From assembly GCF_014349155.1 (NCBI RefSeq), contig NZ_JACSIT010000141.1:184919-248918 (forward strand): a stretch of 64,000 nt of DNA, given 5' to 3'. The first letter of the stretch is position 1; the number at the start of each line of letters is the position of its first letter. The notes beneath the pieces were generated by a model, which saw only the letters and a program-made list of their open reading frames with translations, did no database searches and was not told the origin of the DNA. Origin of the DNA: Neolewinella lacunae. Lineage in GTDB: Bacteria; Bacteroidota; Bacteroidia; Chitinophagales; Saprospiraceae. This document shows positions 10,215 to 18,836 of the stretch, in pieces. The translations under genes and the position numbers were made by a program.

Positions 10215-10222
10215 TACCTTTG
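10215..10222 (+). promoter_or_regulatory. -7 promoter element of the DUF5606 gene
   Basis: TACCTTTG, 18 bases before the ATG at 10241. It lies within the longer open frame that begins at 10148, which supports the later start. Confidence 0.6.
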
Positions 10223-10240
10223 CGCGAAATAGCAACTGAT

Positions 10241-10642
10241 ATGAAACTGAGCGAAATCCTCGCCATCACCGGACTGCCCGGCCTGTACAAAGTCGTCAAC
10301 GAGCGCAAAGGCGGGCTCATCGTAGAAAGCCTGGCCGACGGCAAGCGTCGTTTCGCGCCGCAGCGCAAACACCAGTTTGCCCCGCTGGAAAGCATGGCCA
10401 TGTACACCGACGACGGCGAAGCCGAACCCCTCAACAAGCTCTTCACCCGGATGAACGAGCAAGCCGAAGACAACCCAGCACCCGCCGTGAGTGCCCCTAA
10501 AGACGTCCTTTTTGAATACGTTGCCGACGTACTGCCAAACTACGATAAGGAGCGCGTCCACCCCAGCGACATTAAGCGTCTGCTGAAGTGGTACCACTTC
10601 ATGAAGGAGAACGATCTTTTCGGGGGCGACGAGGAGGAGTAA
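10241..10642 (+). CDS. DUF5606 domain protein
   Basis: 133 aa. It begins KLSEILAITGLPGLYKVVNE, followed by GGLIVESLADGKRRFAPQRKHQ, the hallmark of the Bacteroidota-specific DUF5606 family; its function is unknown. The middle is a flexible Glu/Pro/Ala segment, and the last ~45 residues (VLPNYDKERVHPSDIKRLLKWY) form a conserved helical part. I place the start at 10241, because the promoter and the typical MKLSEIL start lie there and the upstream residues look like translated repeat DNA. It appears to be transcribed alone. The acidic C-terminus (GGDEEE) is usual for the family. Confidence 0.88.
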   Translation: MKLSEILAITGLPGLYKVVNERKGGLIVESLADGKRRFAPQRKHQFAPLESMAMYTDDGEAEPLNKLFTRMNEQAEDNPAPAVSAPKDVLFEYVADVLPNYDKERVHPSDIKRLLKWYHFMKENDLFGGDEEE

Positions 10643-10682
10643 GCCCGTCTTCTTGGTTCGGAACATTTTACCTATGCCATCA

Positions 10683-10700
10683 GGGCGCGGGCGCAGGTGC
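10683..10700 (+). repeat. Core repeat between DUF5606 and the ECF sigma gene
   Basis: GGGCGC-GGG-CGCAGGTGC, followed by a tail (GAAGAGCAAGGG) resembling the AGGAGCAAAGG end of the long copies. Confidence 0.8.
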
Positions 10701-10791
10701 CAAAGTAGCGGACCGAAGAGCAAGGGAAGTCTCCCGGCAACATTTTTCTCCCCTAGCAAAAGTATTTCCCGGTTTCGCGCGTCTTCCCGGC

Positions 10792-11313
10792 ATGTATCCA
10801 CCCGATGATGCGACGGACTGGGACGAAGCCTACGCGGCCTACGCCCCGGAACTGGAAAAATTTGCCCGCACCCGCGTTGGCGACCCCGACGTCGCCGACC
10901 TGTTGCAGGACCTTTGGGCCAGCTTCGCTACCGCCGCCCGGGCCACACCAATCCTGGAACCCCGGGCCTGGCTTTACCGGGTTTTGCGCAATCGCATTAC
11001 CGATCATTACCGCGCCCAGCGCCGTCGGCCAGCCTTCTTAGACCTGGTTGGGGATTACACCGCTGCGCGCTCCTGGCAACCGGAAGATGACGACGACCTG
11101 GTGTGGGCAGAAATCCTCCGTGCCCTCGGCGAACTGCCGGCGGAACAGCGTGACGTTTTCGTGCGCCACGAAATCGATGGGGTAACCCTGCGGGAAATTG
11201 CCGAAGACCTCGGGCTGCCGCTGAAAACCATCATTTCCCGCAAAGGCTACGCCCGCCGGCGGCTCCAACACCTGCTGCGGGAGGTCTACGAAGATTATTT
11301 TTCGGGAGATTAA
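10792..11313 (+). CDS. ECF-type RNA polymerase sigma factor
   Basis: 173 aa. Region 2 is ELEKFARTRVGDPDVADLLQDLWASF with WLYRVLRNRITDHYRAQRR. Region 4 is ELPAEQRDVFVRHEIDGVTL with REIAEDLGLPLKTIISRKGYARRRL, the DNA-binding helix-turn-helix. The chosen ATG gives MYPPDDATDWDEAY, a natural start; the frame upstream of it is translated repeat sequence. No anti-sigma gene follows. The next gene encodes Hsp20, 52 bp downstream on the same strand, so regulation of a stress gene is possible but unproven. Confidence 0.88.
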   Translation: MYPPDDATDWDEAYAAYAPELEKFARTRVGDPDVADLLQDLWASFATAARATPILEPRAWLYRVLRNRITDHYRAQRRRPAFLDLVGDYTAARSWQPEDDDDLVWAEILRALGELPAEQRDVFVRHEIDGVTLREIAEDLGLPLKTIISRKGYARRRLQHLLREVYEDYFSGD

Positions 11314-11365
11314 AGTAATTGCCTCCCCGCACCGTCTTCTACCGTAAACCAAATCATCCCATCCT

Positions 11366-11767
11366 ATGCACCATCGCATGCACTCTTCCGAAGGTGGCCG
11401 GGGCCGCGGGCACCGTCGCCCCCACTACGGTCCCCGCCGGCCCAAGCACAACGTCCCCGTCAACATCCTCTACACCGATACGGGCTTTGAAGCCCACGTC
11501 TTCTGCGTCGGCTTTGCGAAGGAAAACATCCGCATCAACCTCACCAACGACCTGATTTACATCAGCGGCACGCGCAAGCCCGAAGAGGAATACCCCGACT
11601 TCCTGCTCCAGGAATACCCCGTAAAATCTTTCGAGCGCTGGTTTGAATTGAGCGAAAAAGTAGACCAAGCCGGCATCACCGCCGCCTTCCGCGATGGCAT
11701 CCTGGTCATCACCGCGCCCTGGCTACCCACCGCCCAGCCCCCCGAGCGGGAAGTGAAGGTGGAGTAG
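11366..11767 (+). CDS. Small heat-shock protein (Hsp20/alpha-crystallin family)
   Basis: 133 aa. The alpha-crystallin domain spans about residues 28-118 (VPVNILYTDTGFEAHVF, KENIRINLTNDLIYISGTRK, and AAFRDGILVITAP near the end, the usual FxxGVLxIxxP position). The N-terminal ~28 residues are unusually rich in His, Arg and Gly (MHHRMHSSEGGRGRGHRRPH), which could bind metal or nucleic acid; this is only an inference. Hsp20 proteins are ATP-independent holdases. The gene follows an ECF sigma factor and ends in a strong terminator, so the two may form a unit. Confidence 0.85.
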   Translation: MHHRMHSSEGGRGRGHRRPHYGPRRPKHNVPVNILYTDTGFEAHVFCVGFAKENIRINLTNDLIYISGTRKPEEEYPDFLLQEYPVKSFERWFELSEKVDQAGITAAFRDGILVITAPWLPTAQPPEREVKVE

Positions 11768-11800
11768 GCTAAGCAGGCGATTCCCGCGTAGTTCCCTCAG

Positions 11801-11856
11801 CAGGCCGCGCCAACTTTCGGGCTTTCCCCCCTAAAGTTGGCGCGGCCTGTTTATTT
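11801..11856 (+). terminator. Strong hairpin terminator after hsp20
   Basis: 17-bp perfect stem, CAGGCCGCGCCAACTTT at 11801-11817 and its complement at 11833-11849, followed by TTTATTT. Confidence 0.85.
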
Positions 11857-11988
11857 GGGGAATTTTTTGTCTGAATTCCCTATTTTCGTTGCACGCCACT
11901 AGTTGCGCAGGGGTACGCCGGGCCCTGTCCGCAGGGTAGCCCCTCTCCTCTTTCTGCTGTTCACCCGCTCAATCCTCTCCCCATCGAA

Positions 11989-12450
11989 TTGCGTACCCGC
12001 ACCGCTACCCGCGCCGACCTGCCGGTCCTCCGGGAATTTGAACAGGGCATCATCGCCGCCGAACGTCCGTTCGACCCGACCCTGCGGCCCGACCCCATCA
12101 GCTACTACGACCTGGGCGAGCTGATCGATTCTGACCGGGCCGAAGTGGTCGTGGTCTTAGACGGAGACCTCATCGTTGGCTCGGGTTATGCGAAGTACAA
12201 AGGCTCCGATCCTTACGTAGCGCCCGCCGAGCACGCTTTCCTGGGGTTCATGTTCGTACGGCCGGAATACCGGGGTTGCGGGGTCAACCAGTTGGTGGTA
12301 GCGGCGCTCACCGAATGGGCCCGGCAGCGGGGCTTCAGCGAGCTGCGCTTGCGGGTGTACGCAGACAATACCGGGGCCATCCGCGCCTACGAAAAAGCGG
12401 GCTTTCAGGAGCACCTGATCGAGATGCGGCGAGAATTAACATTGGAATAG
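11989..12450 (+). CDS. GNAT-family N-acetyltransferase
   Basis: 153 aa from a TTG start (RTRTATRADLPVLREFEQ). No ATG lies near, and the N-terminus is typical of GNAT proteins, so TTG is the best choice. The acetyl-CoA-binding motif A is FLGFMFVRPEYRGCGVNQLV (R/Q-x-x-G-x-G/A type) at about 83-103. The C-terminal YADNTGAIRAYEKAGFQEH motif B completes the fold. The substrate is unknown. It stands alone between a terminator and the pentapeptide gene, with no sign of co-transcription. Confidence 0.85.
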   Translation: MRTRTATRADLPVLREFEQGIIAAERPFDPTLRPDPISYYDLGELIDSDRAEVVVVLDGDLIVGSGYAKYKGSDPYVAPAEHAFLGFMFVRPEYRGCGVNQLVVAALTEWARQRGFSELRLRVYADNTGAIRAYEKAGFQEHLIEMRRELTLE

Positions 12451-12512
12451 GCGCGCAGGCTTTAACATTGCGGTTGTTAAGACAGCTATCCACCGACCAT
12501 TGACGAAAAACC

Positions 12513-13073
12513 ATGGCCAAGCATTACTTCGCGGACAGGACCTTCTCCAAAGTAAGTAAGCTGGAGCCTGGCGAGTATGACAATTGCCAGTTCGACAATT
12601 GCCTGCTGCCCAAAGCCAAGCTTTCGGAGTACACTTTCACCGACTGCAACTTCACCGACTGCGACCTCAGCAACGTCAAGCTCAAAGAAACGGCCCTCAA
12701 AAAGGTAACTTTTAAGGGGTGCAAACTCCTCGGCGTCTGCTTCGATGATTGCAAGGAATTTCTCTTTGAAGTCCGCTTCAAAAACTGCTCGCTGGAGTTG
12801 GCTTCCTTCCGCGACCTCAAGATGAAGGGCACCCCGTTCAAGAAGTGTCACCTCATCGAAACCGATTTCCGGGGCGCCAACCTTCAGGACGCCGTCTTCA
12901 GCCAGTGCGACCTCAACCGCGCCGTTTTTGAGCGCACCGACCTGCGGAAAAGCGATTTCCGTACTTCCTTCAACATCCGTATTTCTCCCGAAGACAATCG
13001 CCTGCGGGGGGCCCGCTTCAGCCCGGACAGCCTTCCCGGCCTGCTCGAAGAATACGGCATTATTGTGGAGTAG
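12513..13073 (+). CDS. Pentapeptide-repeat protein (Qnr/MfpA-like)
   Basis: 186 aa. Pentapeptide units of the A/C-D/N-L/F-x-x type run from about residue 20 to 155 (YDNCQFDNCLL, FTDCNFTDCDLSNVKLKETAL, FRGANLQDAVFSQCDLNRAVF), predicting a right-handed quadrilateral beta-helix. The C-terminus NIRISPEDNRLRGARFSPDS with LPGLLEEYGI resembles the end of Qnr-type proteins, which mimic DNA and protect gyrase from quinolones. Whether this chromosomal homologue binds gyrase cannot be told from the sequence. It stands alone; the 226 bp after it hold nothing I recognise. Confidence 0.85.
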   Translation: MAKHYFADRTFSKVSKLEPGEYDNCQFDNCLLPKAKLSEYTFTDCNFTDCDLSNVKLKETALKKVTFKGCKLLGVCFDDCKEFLFEVRFKNCSLELASFRDLKMKGTPFKKCHLIETDFRGANLQDAVFSQCDLNRAVFERTDLRKSDFRTSFNIRISPEDNRLRGARFSPDSLPGLLEEYGIIVE

Positions 13074-13299
13074 GCGGGCCGGGGGTCGTTGCCTTTACTT
13101 GGCAGGGCCTAGGGTAAAGAAACTGCTGTTTCGGCGACCTAGTCCAGAAACTCTAGCGGCTGATAAACTCTCCTTTAACGTCAAAAGAACGGTGCTTGGG
13201 TCACCCCTCTCCCATGGACCACGAAGTAGCCGCGTAGCGAAAGGGGAAGAGGGCAATCGGGGGCCGGGAATTACTCCTCCTTTATGGGTGCCTAGAAGC

Positions 13300-14631
13300 T
13301 CAAGCTACCTCCGCAGCAACCAAACCCTCCGCGTCTGCTTCGCCAAGCTTCATCGGTACCAGGTGATTGATCCAGCTGTCTTCGGCGGCGAAGCGCACCT
13401 TGACGTAATTGTCGGTAAAGCCGTGTAAGACGCCCTCCTCTTTCGATTTTTCCAGCAGTACCGGGCGCACCTCCCCCGCGTGCTTTGCGTAGTGGGCCCG
13501 CCGTTTTTTCTCGCTCAGGATCATGAGCATCTTGTTGCGCCGCTTGCGTTCGGCCAGGGGGACGGCACCGTCCATCTCCGCCGCCGGCGTATTGGCCCGC
13601 TCGGAATAGGTGAAAACGTGGAGGTAACTCACGTCCAGCTCCTGGATGAAGCGGTACGTTTCCAGAAAGTCGGCCTCGGTCTCGCCGGGAAAACCGACGA
13701 TGACGTCGACGCCGATGCAGGCGTGGGGCAGCGCCCGGCGGATGTGGGCCACGCGGTCGGCGTAGAGCTCGCGGCGGTAGCGACGGCGCATCTGGGCCAG
13801 TTGCTTGTTGTTGCCCGACTGCAGGGGCAGGTGAAAATGGGGCGCAAAACGCTGGCTGTTGGCCACGAAGTCAATCACTTCGTCGGTACACAGATTAGGC
13901 TCGATGCTGGAAATCCGAAAACGGGTGATGCCCTCCACTTGGTCGAGGGCCCGGGCCAGGTCGACAAACAGGGCCTCCTTGCGGGGTCTTTCGCCTTCGA
14001 TGACGGAAGTTCCGTTGCCAAAATCGCCGATGTTGACACCGGTTAAAACGATCTCCTTCACCCCGCGGGCGGCAATGGCCTCGGCGTCGGCCACGATCTG
14101 TGCTACGGTGCTGCTGCGACTCTGCCCGCGCGCCAGGGGAATGGTGCAGAAAGTGCACTTGTAGTCGCAGCCGTCTTGCACCTTCAGGAAAGAGCGGGTG
14201 CGGTCACCAAAACTGAAGCTGGAAACGAAGGAATCGGCTTCTTTTACTTCGCCGGCCCTGACCATCCCTTTGCCGCTGCCCATCCCGATGCCATCGATGT
14301 AATCGAGGATGCGGAACTTTTCGGCGGCCCCCAGGACGAGGTCAACGCCCTCAATGTTGGCGATCTCCTCGGGTTTCAACTGGGCATAGCAGCCTACCAC
14401 AACAATCTTTGCACCTGCGTTCGCGCCCAAGGCCCGCCGTACGATGTTGCGGCACTTGCGGTCCGCAAAATCCGTCACCGAGCAAGTGTTGATCACCACC
14501 ACGTCGGCCCCTGCGCCAAAGTCCACCTCCTGGTAGCCCGCCTGCGTAAACTGCCGGCCAATGGCGCTCGTCTCGCTGTAGTTCAGCTTGCAGCCAAGGG
14601 TGTAAAAAGCCACGGTTCCGAGGGTAGACAT
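13300..14631 (-). CDS. mtaB: tRNA t6A37 methylthiotransferase MtaB
   Basis: 443 aa. MtaB makes ms2t6A at tRNA position 37 using two [4Fe-4S] clusters. The N-terminal UPF0004 domain has YTLGCKLNYSET, VVINTCSVTDFADRKCR and VVGCYAQ (cluster Cys). The radical-SAM motif is CDYKCTFCTIPLARGQSRS, with VLTGVNIGDFG following. The C-terminal ~70 residues form a TRAM-like domain. The ATG at 14631 gives MSTLGTVAFYTLGCKLN; the longer frame upstream is not coding. A core repeat falls in the loop ALGANAGAKIVVVG. It is divergent from a glycosyltransferase gene. Confidence 0.93.
   Translation of the reverse strand: MSTLGTVAFYTLGCKLNYSETSAIGRQFTQAGYQEVDFGAGADVVVINTCSVTDFADRKCRNIVRRALGANAGAKIVVVGCYAQLKPEEIANIEGVDLVLGAAEKFRILDYIDGIGMGSGKGMVRAGEVKEADSFVSSFSFGDRTRSFLKVQDGCDYKCTFCTIPLARGQSRSSTVAQIVADAEAIAARGVKEIVLTGVNIGDFGNGTSVIEGERPRKEALFVDLARALDQVEGITRFRISSIEPNLCTDEVIDFVANSQRFAPHFHLPLQSGNNKQLAQMRRRYRRELYADRVAHIRRALPHACIGVDVIVGFPGETEADFLETYRFIQELDVSYLHVFTYSERANTPAAEMDGAVPLAERKRRNKMLMILSEKKRRAHYAKHAGEVRPVLLEKSKEEGVLHGFTDNYVKVRFAAEDSWINHLVPMKLGEADAEGLVAAEVA
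14411..14428 (-). repeat. Core repeat inside mtaB
   Basis: Minus-strand reading GGGCGC-GAA-CGCAGGTGC, in the same orientation as the gene; it encodes GANAGA in the loop before the cluster cysteine strand. Confidence 0.75.
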
Positions 14632-14679
14632 GGGGCAGCGGGGGTCAATTTGGCCGGGCCATGCCCGGTTGTTGTTGTT

Positions 14680-14697
14680 TTGCGCGGACGCGGGTGC
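14680..14697 (+). repeat. Degenerate core repeat between mtaB and glycosyltransferase
   Basis: TTGCGC-GGA-CGCGGGTGC, three changes from the consensus arms. Confidence 0.5.
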
Positions 14698-14771
14698 AAA
14701 GATCGGGATATTGAGCAGGGTAAGCAAGCGCCGCAATGGTTGGTCCGTTTTTCTCCCGGCCCGTGGCGCAC

Positions 14772-14779
14772 TACCTTTG
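14772..14779 (+). promoter_or_regulatory. -7 promoter element of the glycosyltransferase gene, very short leader
   Basis: TACCTTTG eight bases before the ATG at 14788; transcription would start within a few bases of the start codon. Confidence 0.65.
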
Positions 14780-14787
14780 CCCCCGTT

Positions 14788-15528
14788 ATGTACAAGAACA
14801 AGAAAGTCGTCGTCGTCATGCCCGCCTACAACGCGGCGCTGACGCTGGAAAAGACCTACGCCGAAGTTCCCCGCGATCTGGTCGACGAAGTCATCCTCTG
14901 CGACGACGCCAGCAAAGACAATACCTCCGCCCTGGCCAGGCAGTTGGGCGTAGACCACGTCATCATCCACCCCGCCAACCGGGGCTACGGCGGCAACCAG
15001 AAGTCGCTTTACAACAAAGCCCTCGAGATCGGTGCCGACATCGTCATCATGGTCCACCCCGATTACCAGTACACCCCACTGCTGATTCCGGCCATGTGCA
15101 ACATCATCGGCGAAGGACTTTACCCCGTAGTGTTGGGCAGCCGCATCCTGGGCAAGGGAGCACTTAAGGGCGGGATGCCGCTCTACAAATACGTGGCCAA
15201 CCGCTTCCTGACCGCCATACAGAACCTGCTGGTCAACTACAAACTCAGCGAATACCACACGGGCTACCGCGCCTTCAGCCGCGAAGTGCTCGAAAGGATC
15301 GACTTCAACGCCAATGACGACGACTTCGTCTTCGACAACGAGATGCTTTCGCAGATCATCTACCACGGTTTTGACATTGCCGAGGTGACCTGCCCCACCA
15401 AATACTTCGAAGAAGCGAGCTCCATCAATTTTACCCGCAGCGCCAAGTATGGCCTGGGCGTGCTGCGGGTTTCCGTCCTGCACCGCCTCAACAAATGGGG
15501 ACTGGCCAACAGTCGGATTTACCGCTGA
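14788..15528 (+). CDS. Family 2 glycosyltransferase, polyprenol-phosphate-sugar synthase type
   Basis: 246 aa. KKVVVVMPAYNAALTLEKTY and EVILCDDASKDNT form the GT2 fold; IIHPANRGYGGNQKSLYNKA and IVIMVHPDYQYTP (DxD-like) and VLGSRILGKGALKGGMPLYK follow. The order matches the DPM1/DPG-synthase-like group that loads a sugar on a polyprenyl phosphate. There is no C-terminal membrane segment. Donor and acceptor are unknown. The start at 14788 is set by the promoter at 14772 and a clean MYKNKKVVVV N-terminus; the longer upstream frame runs antisense through mtaB. Confidence 0.87.
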   Translation: MYKNKKVVVVMPAYNAALTLEKTYAEVPRDLVDEVILCDDASKDNTSALARQLGVDHVIIHPANRGYGGNQKSLYNKALEIGADIVIMVHPDYQYTPLLIPAMCNIIGEGLYPVVLGSRILGKGALKGGMPLYKYVANRFLTAIQNLLVNYKLSEYHTGYRAFSREVLERIDFNANDDDFVFDNEMLSQIIYHGFDIAEVTCPTKYFEEASSINFTRSAKYGLGVLRVSVLHRLNKWGLANSRIYR

Positions 15529-15576
15529 GGCCACAAAGCTGTTGGCTTTTGTCAGCAGCCCAAAAGACGAGATGTC

Positions 15577-16206
15577 TTACACCTCGAGCGTGTACACCTC
15601 CATGATGTTCTTCAGGATGGCCCCCATATCGAGGTTGAGGTCGATGATTTTACCCGATTCCAGATCGAGTACCCAGCCGTGGATGGTGAGGCCGCCCTTG
15701 CGGTAAGCCTTCTGCACTTCGGCGGTCTTGGCCACGTTGACGCACTGTTCCTGGACGTTGAGTTCTACCAGCCGTTTGTAGCGGGCCTCTTCGTCTTCGA
15801 TGGCCCTGAGGGTGGGAAGGTGGGTGCGGTAAACGTCGCGGATTTCCCGGAGGTATGGATTGAGAATGCCGAGGTCGGTAGCGCCCATGGCGGCCTTGAC
15901 CCCGCCACAACCGTAGTGGCCGCATACCACGATGTGCTGCACGCCGAGGTGCACCACGGCGTAGTTGATCACACTGGCTGAGCTCAGGTCGGTGTTAATG
16001 ACCATGTTGGCGATGTTGCGGTGGACGAAAACATCGCCTGGCTGGAGGCCCATCATTTCTTCGGCCGTCACCCGGCTATCGGAGCAGCCGATGTAGAGGA
16101 TGGTGGGTGCCTGGCCCTTAGCCAGGTTCTCGAAATAACTGGGGTCCACGTCCAGCTTGCTAGCTACCCAATCCTGGTTGTTGCGGAAGATCTGACTGAT
16201 GTCCAT
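15577..16206 (-). CDS. can: Beta-class carbonic anhydrase
   Basis: 209 aa, the usual length. It interconverts CO2 and bicarbonate in the cytoplasm. Zinc ligands are visible as Cys41 and the Asp43-Arg45 pair in GCSDSRV, and His97 and Cys100 in VVCGHYGCGG. The segment GDVFVHRNIANMV and the C-terminal VHGW-type strand (TIHGWVLDLESGKIIDL) complete the family pattern. It is convergent with the glycosyltransferase gene and 135 bp downstream of hisS on the same strand, without an obvious terminator between. Confidence 0.95.
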   Translation of the reverse strand: MDISQIFRNNQDWVASKLDVDPSYFENLAKGQAPTILYIGCSDSRVTAEEMMGLQPGDVFVHRNIANMVINTDLSSASVINYAVVHLGVQHIVVCGHYGCGGVKAAMGATDLGILNPYLREIRDVYRTHLPTLRAIEDEEARYKRLVELNVQEQCVNVAKTAEVQKAYRKGGLTIHGWVLDLESGKIIDLNLDMGAILKNIMEVYTLEV

Positions 16207-16341
16207 ACGTTAAACGGTTTGTCCCAAAGAACGGGGAAAAGAGTGAAGTATTCCAACTTTTTCCAATAGTTTTACTTTTGGCTCCGCCGGGTAGGCGGGT
16301 GGGCCAGGGTCAGATCGAGGCAATCGGGCCATTCACGCTGC

Positions 16342-17688
16342 TTACAATGCAGCCTCGGTCACTTTGCTTTGTTCGCCGGTGCCCATCACTTTGAGCGAGT
16401 ACGCTCCACTTTTCACTTCTTCACTGCCGATGATGAGCACCTTCGGCACGCCGCGCTGGTCGGCGTACTTCATCATTTTCTGGAGCTTGGCGGCGCTGGG
16501 GTAGAGGTCGGCGTGGATGCCCCGGGCGCGCAGGCGGGAGACGAGGCCGAAGCCATGCTGAAGGGCGTCCTCATCGAGGCAAAGCAAGAGGTACTGGAGG
16601 TCCTCGGCGGCGTCCGCCGGGAAAGCACCGAGTTCTTCGAGCACATCGTAAATCCGCTCCGCCCCGAAGCTGATGCCCACGCCGGGCATGTCCTTCATCC
16701 CGAAGATGGACGTCAGGTCGGCGTAGCGCCCGCCCCCGGCAATGGAGCCCATGCGGACGTTTTCCTGCCCCGGTGCATCCGTATCCACGGCCACCTCCCA
16801 AATGGCGCCGGTGTAGTAGTTGAGGCCCCGGGCCAGCGTGACGTCGAAGACCACTCGGTTCTTCGGAGATTGCGCAGCCACCAACCCAAAGACTTCCCGC
16901 AGTTCCTTCACGCCTTGCCCGCCGATTGCGCTACCCGCCAGGAGGGGTGCCACTGCTTCCAGATCCGAAGCGTCAAGAAACTGCTTAATGATTTGGATGG
17001 CGTGCGGCGCAGCGCCCCGGCCCGTCAGTTCCTCCGCTACCTTGTCCCAACCAATTTTGTCGAGCTTATCGATCGCGATGGTCATGTCCATCATGTTGTC
17101 GGCCAGGCCCGCGATTTCGGCCAGGCCCGCCAGGATTTTCCGGTTGTTGAGGCGGATGATGACCCTGAGGCCCAGCTCATGAAAAACCCCGTCGAAGAGC
17201 TGCGTCAATTCGGCTTCGTAGAGCAGGCTGTCGGAGCCCACCACGTCGGCGTCGCACTGGTAAAACTCCTGGTAGCGGCCCTTCTGGGGGCGATCCGCCC
17301 GCCAAACGGGCATAATGGCGTAGCGTTTGAAGGGGAAGGCCAGGTCGTTCTGGTGCATTACCACGTAGCGGGCGAAAGGCACAGTCAGGTCATAGCGCAG
17401 GCCGCGTTTGCTGATTTGGCCGACGAGCTTGTTGCTGTCGCGGTTGGCCAGGTCGTTTTCGTCGGCTTTGCTGAGAAAGTCGCCGTTGTTGAGGACTTTA
17501 AACAGGAGTTTATCGCCCTCTTCCCCGTACTTACCCGTCAGCGTTTGCAGGTCTTCCATCACTGGCGTCTCGATGGGCTGGTAGCCGAAGCGGCGAAAAT
17601 GCTTGCGGATGATGGCAAAGATGTACTCCCGCCGCCGTACTTCGGCGGGCAGAAAATCACGGGTTCCTTTGGGGATGGAAGGCTTCAT
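16342..17688 (-). CDS. hisS: Histidyl-tRNA synthetase
   Basis: 448 aa. Class II synthetase that charges tRNA-His. Motif 1 region is KGTRDFLPAEVRRREYIF; motif 2 is RPQKGRYQEFYQCDADVVG; the His-specific loop is LARGLNYYTGAIWEV; motif 3 is GGGRYADLTSIFG with GISFGAERI. The C-terminal ~90 residues form the anticodon-binding domain (RARGIHADLYPSAAKLQKMM). The start at 17688 (MKPSIPKGTRDFL) is preceded by TATCTTTG and four bases, so a leaderless mRNA is likely. The reading frame extends further upstream but is not conserved there. Confidence 0.97.
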   Translation of the reverse strand: MKPSIPKGTRDFLPAEVRRREYIFAIIRKHFRRFGYQPIETPVMEDLQTLTGKYGEEGDKLLFKVLNNGDFLSKADENDLANRDSNKLVGQISKRGLRYDLTVPFARYVVMHQNDLAFPFKRYAIMPVWRADRPQKGRYQEFYQCDADVVGSDSLLYEAELTQLFDGVFHELGLRVIIRLNNRKILAGLAEIAGLADNMMDMTIAIDKLDKIGWDKVAEELTGRGAAPHAIQIIKQFLDASDLEAVAPLLAGSAIGGQGVKELREVFGLVAAQSPKNRVVFDVTLARGLNYYTGAIWEVAVDTDAPGQENVRMGSIAGGGRYADLTSIFGMKDMPGVGISFGAERIYDVLEELGAFPADAAEDLQYLLLCLDEDALQHGFGLVSRLRARGIHADLYPSAAKLQKMMKYADQRGVPKVLIIGSEEVKSGAYSLKVMGTGEQSKVTEAAL

Positions 17689-17692
17689 CGCG

Positions 17693-17700
17693 CAAAGATA
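17693..17700 (-). promoter_or_regulatory. -7 element of hisS, probable leaderless start
   Basis: TATCTTTG on the minus strand, then CGCG and the ATG. Confidence 0.65.
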
Positions 17701-17791
17701 CCCGCAAGCGCTAAAAAGTCGGCACCAAGCCACTCCGTCCCCCAACAAGGTCGGACGTCCTACTACCCAAATCGGTTTCTCCCGGCCTGTG

Positions 17792-18682
17792 CTACAGCAT
17801 GGCTGCGCCGTACACCCCGGCGGAGTCGCCCAGCTTCGGCCGCAGGAAAAGCGTATCCATGCGCGGGTTGAAGAGGTGATCGACCACCTGGGGAACGCCC
17901 TCCGTGTAGAGTTCAGCGATGTTGCCCAGCCCGCCGCCCAAGACGACCACATCGGGGTCCAGGACATTGATGATGGTGCTGATGCCCTTGGCAAAGAAGT
18001 GGAACCAGCGTTGGAGCGTGGCCGTCGCTGCCGGGTCGTTGCCCTGCCGGTAGCGCGGTACGATCTCGCGCATGGTCCGGTAGGTGCCGCTCAGGTTGGC
18101 GTAGTACCGTTCCAGGGCGGGGCCGGAGAGGATCTGCTCACAGCAACCCACGCGCCCGCAGTAGCAGTAGCCTCCGGAATGATCCAGAAAGATGTGCCCC
18201 CATTCGCCGCCGATGCCCTGGGCGCCGCCAATGATGCGGCCATCCACCACGATGCCGCCGCCGGTGCCCGTCCCCAGGATCACCCCAAAAACTACCCGCG
18301 CCTTGGGAGCTTCCGCAGGTACGCAGCCCAAGAGGGTTTCAGCGATGGCAAAGCAATTGGCGTCGTTGGCCAAAGTTACGGGTACGCCGAGCGCGGCTTC
18401 GAGGTCTTTGCCAAGGGGCTGGCCGTTTAACACGACCGTGTTGGAGTTTTTCAGGAGGCCCGTGGGCGGGTCGATCGTCCCGGGCGTACCGATGCCGATG
18501 TGCTCGGGCGTCAGGCCCGTTTTTTCCCGGAACTGCTGCACCAGCAGGGCAATGCGGCTGACGATGTGGGCATAACCACCTTCGCGCTCGGTATCGATGC
18601 GGTCGCGGTACACCTCCCGGAGGTCATCATCCAGGATAACGCCTTCAATTTTTGTGCCCCCCAGGTCGATGCCCCATTTCAT
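17792..18682 (-). CDS. ROK-family sugar kinase
   Basis: 296 aa. The ATP-binding N-terminus is WGIDLGGTKIEGVILDDD. IGIGTPGTIDPPTGLLKNSN and LANDANCFAIAE carry the sugar site and catalytic Asp. GTGTGGGIVVDGRIIGGAQG is the phosphate loop, and EWGHIFLDHSGGYCYCGRVGCCEQ contains the ROK zinc site (His followed by Cys-x-Cys and Cys). Fructokinase or N-acetylglucosamine/mannose kinase are the likely activities; the sequence alone does not decide. A TACCTTTG promoter lies 23 bases upstream of the ATG. hisS lies 104 bp downstream on the same strand with its own promoter. Confidence 0.9.
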   Translation of the reverse strand: MKWGIDLGGTKIEGVILDDDLREVYRDRIDTEREGGYAHIVSRIALLVQQFREKTGLTPEHIGIGTPGTIDPPTGLLKNSNTVVLNGQPLGKDLEAALGVPVTLANDANCFAIAETLLGCVPAEAPKARVVFGVILGTGTGGGIVVDGRIIGGAQGIGGEWGHIFLDHSGGYCYCGRVGCCEQILSGPALERYYANLSGTYRTMREIVPRYRQGNDPAATATLQRWFHFFAKGISTIINVLDPDVVVLGGGLGNIAELYTEGVPQVVDHLFNPRMDTLFLRPKLGDSAGVYGAAML

Positions 18683-18705
18683 AGTCCTTGCCTTTGTTAT
18701 TTGGC

Positions 18706-18713
18706 CAAAGGTA
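18706..18713 (-). promoter_or_regulatory. -7 promoter element of the ROK kinase gene
   Basis: TACCTTTG on the minus strand, 23 bases before the ATG at 18682. Confidence 0.6.
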
Positions 18714-18753
18714 GCGCCCGGCGGTCAGCCCCACCAGGAAATTGCGGCCATTA

Positions 18754-18771
18754 GGGCGCGGCCGCAGGTGC
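18754..18771 (+). repeat. Core repeat upstream of the ROK kinase gene
   Basis: GGGCGC-GGC-CGCAGGTGC, followed by a tail GTTGAAGGAGCAGGG that is nearly repeated beside the copy at 63063-63080. Confidence 0.85.
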
Positions 18772-18836
18772 GAGGCAAGTTGAAGGAGCAGGGCCGGTGA
18801 GCCCCACCAGCCACGTGGACCAAGCATTGGGCAGGC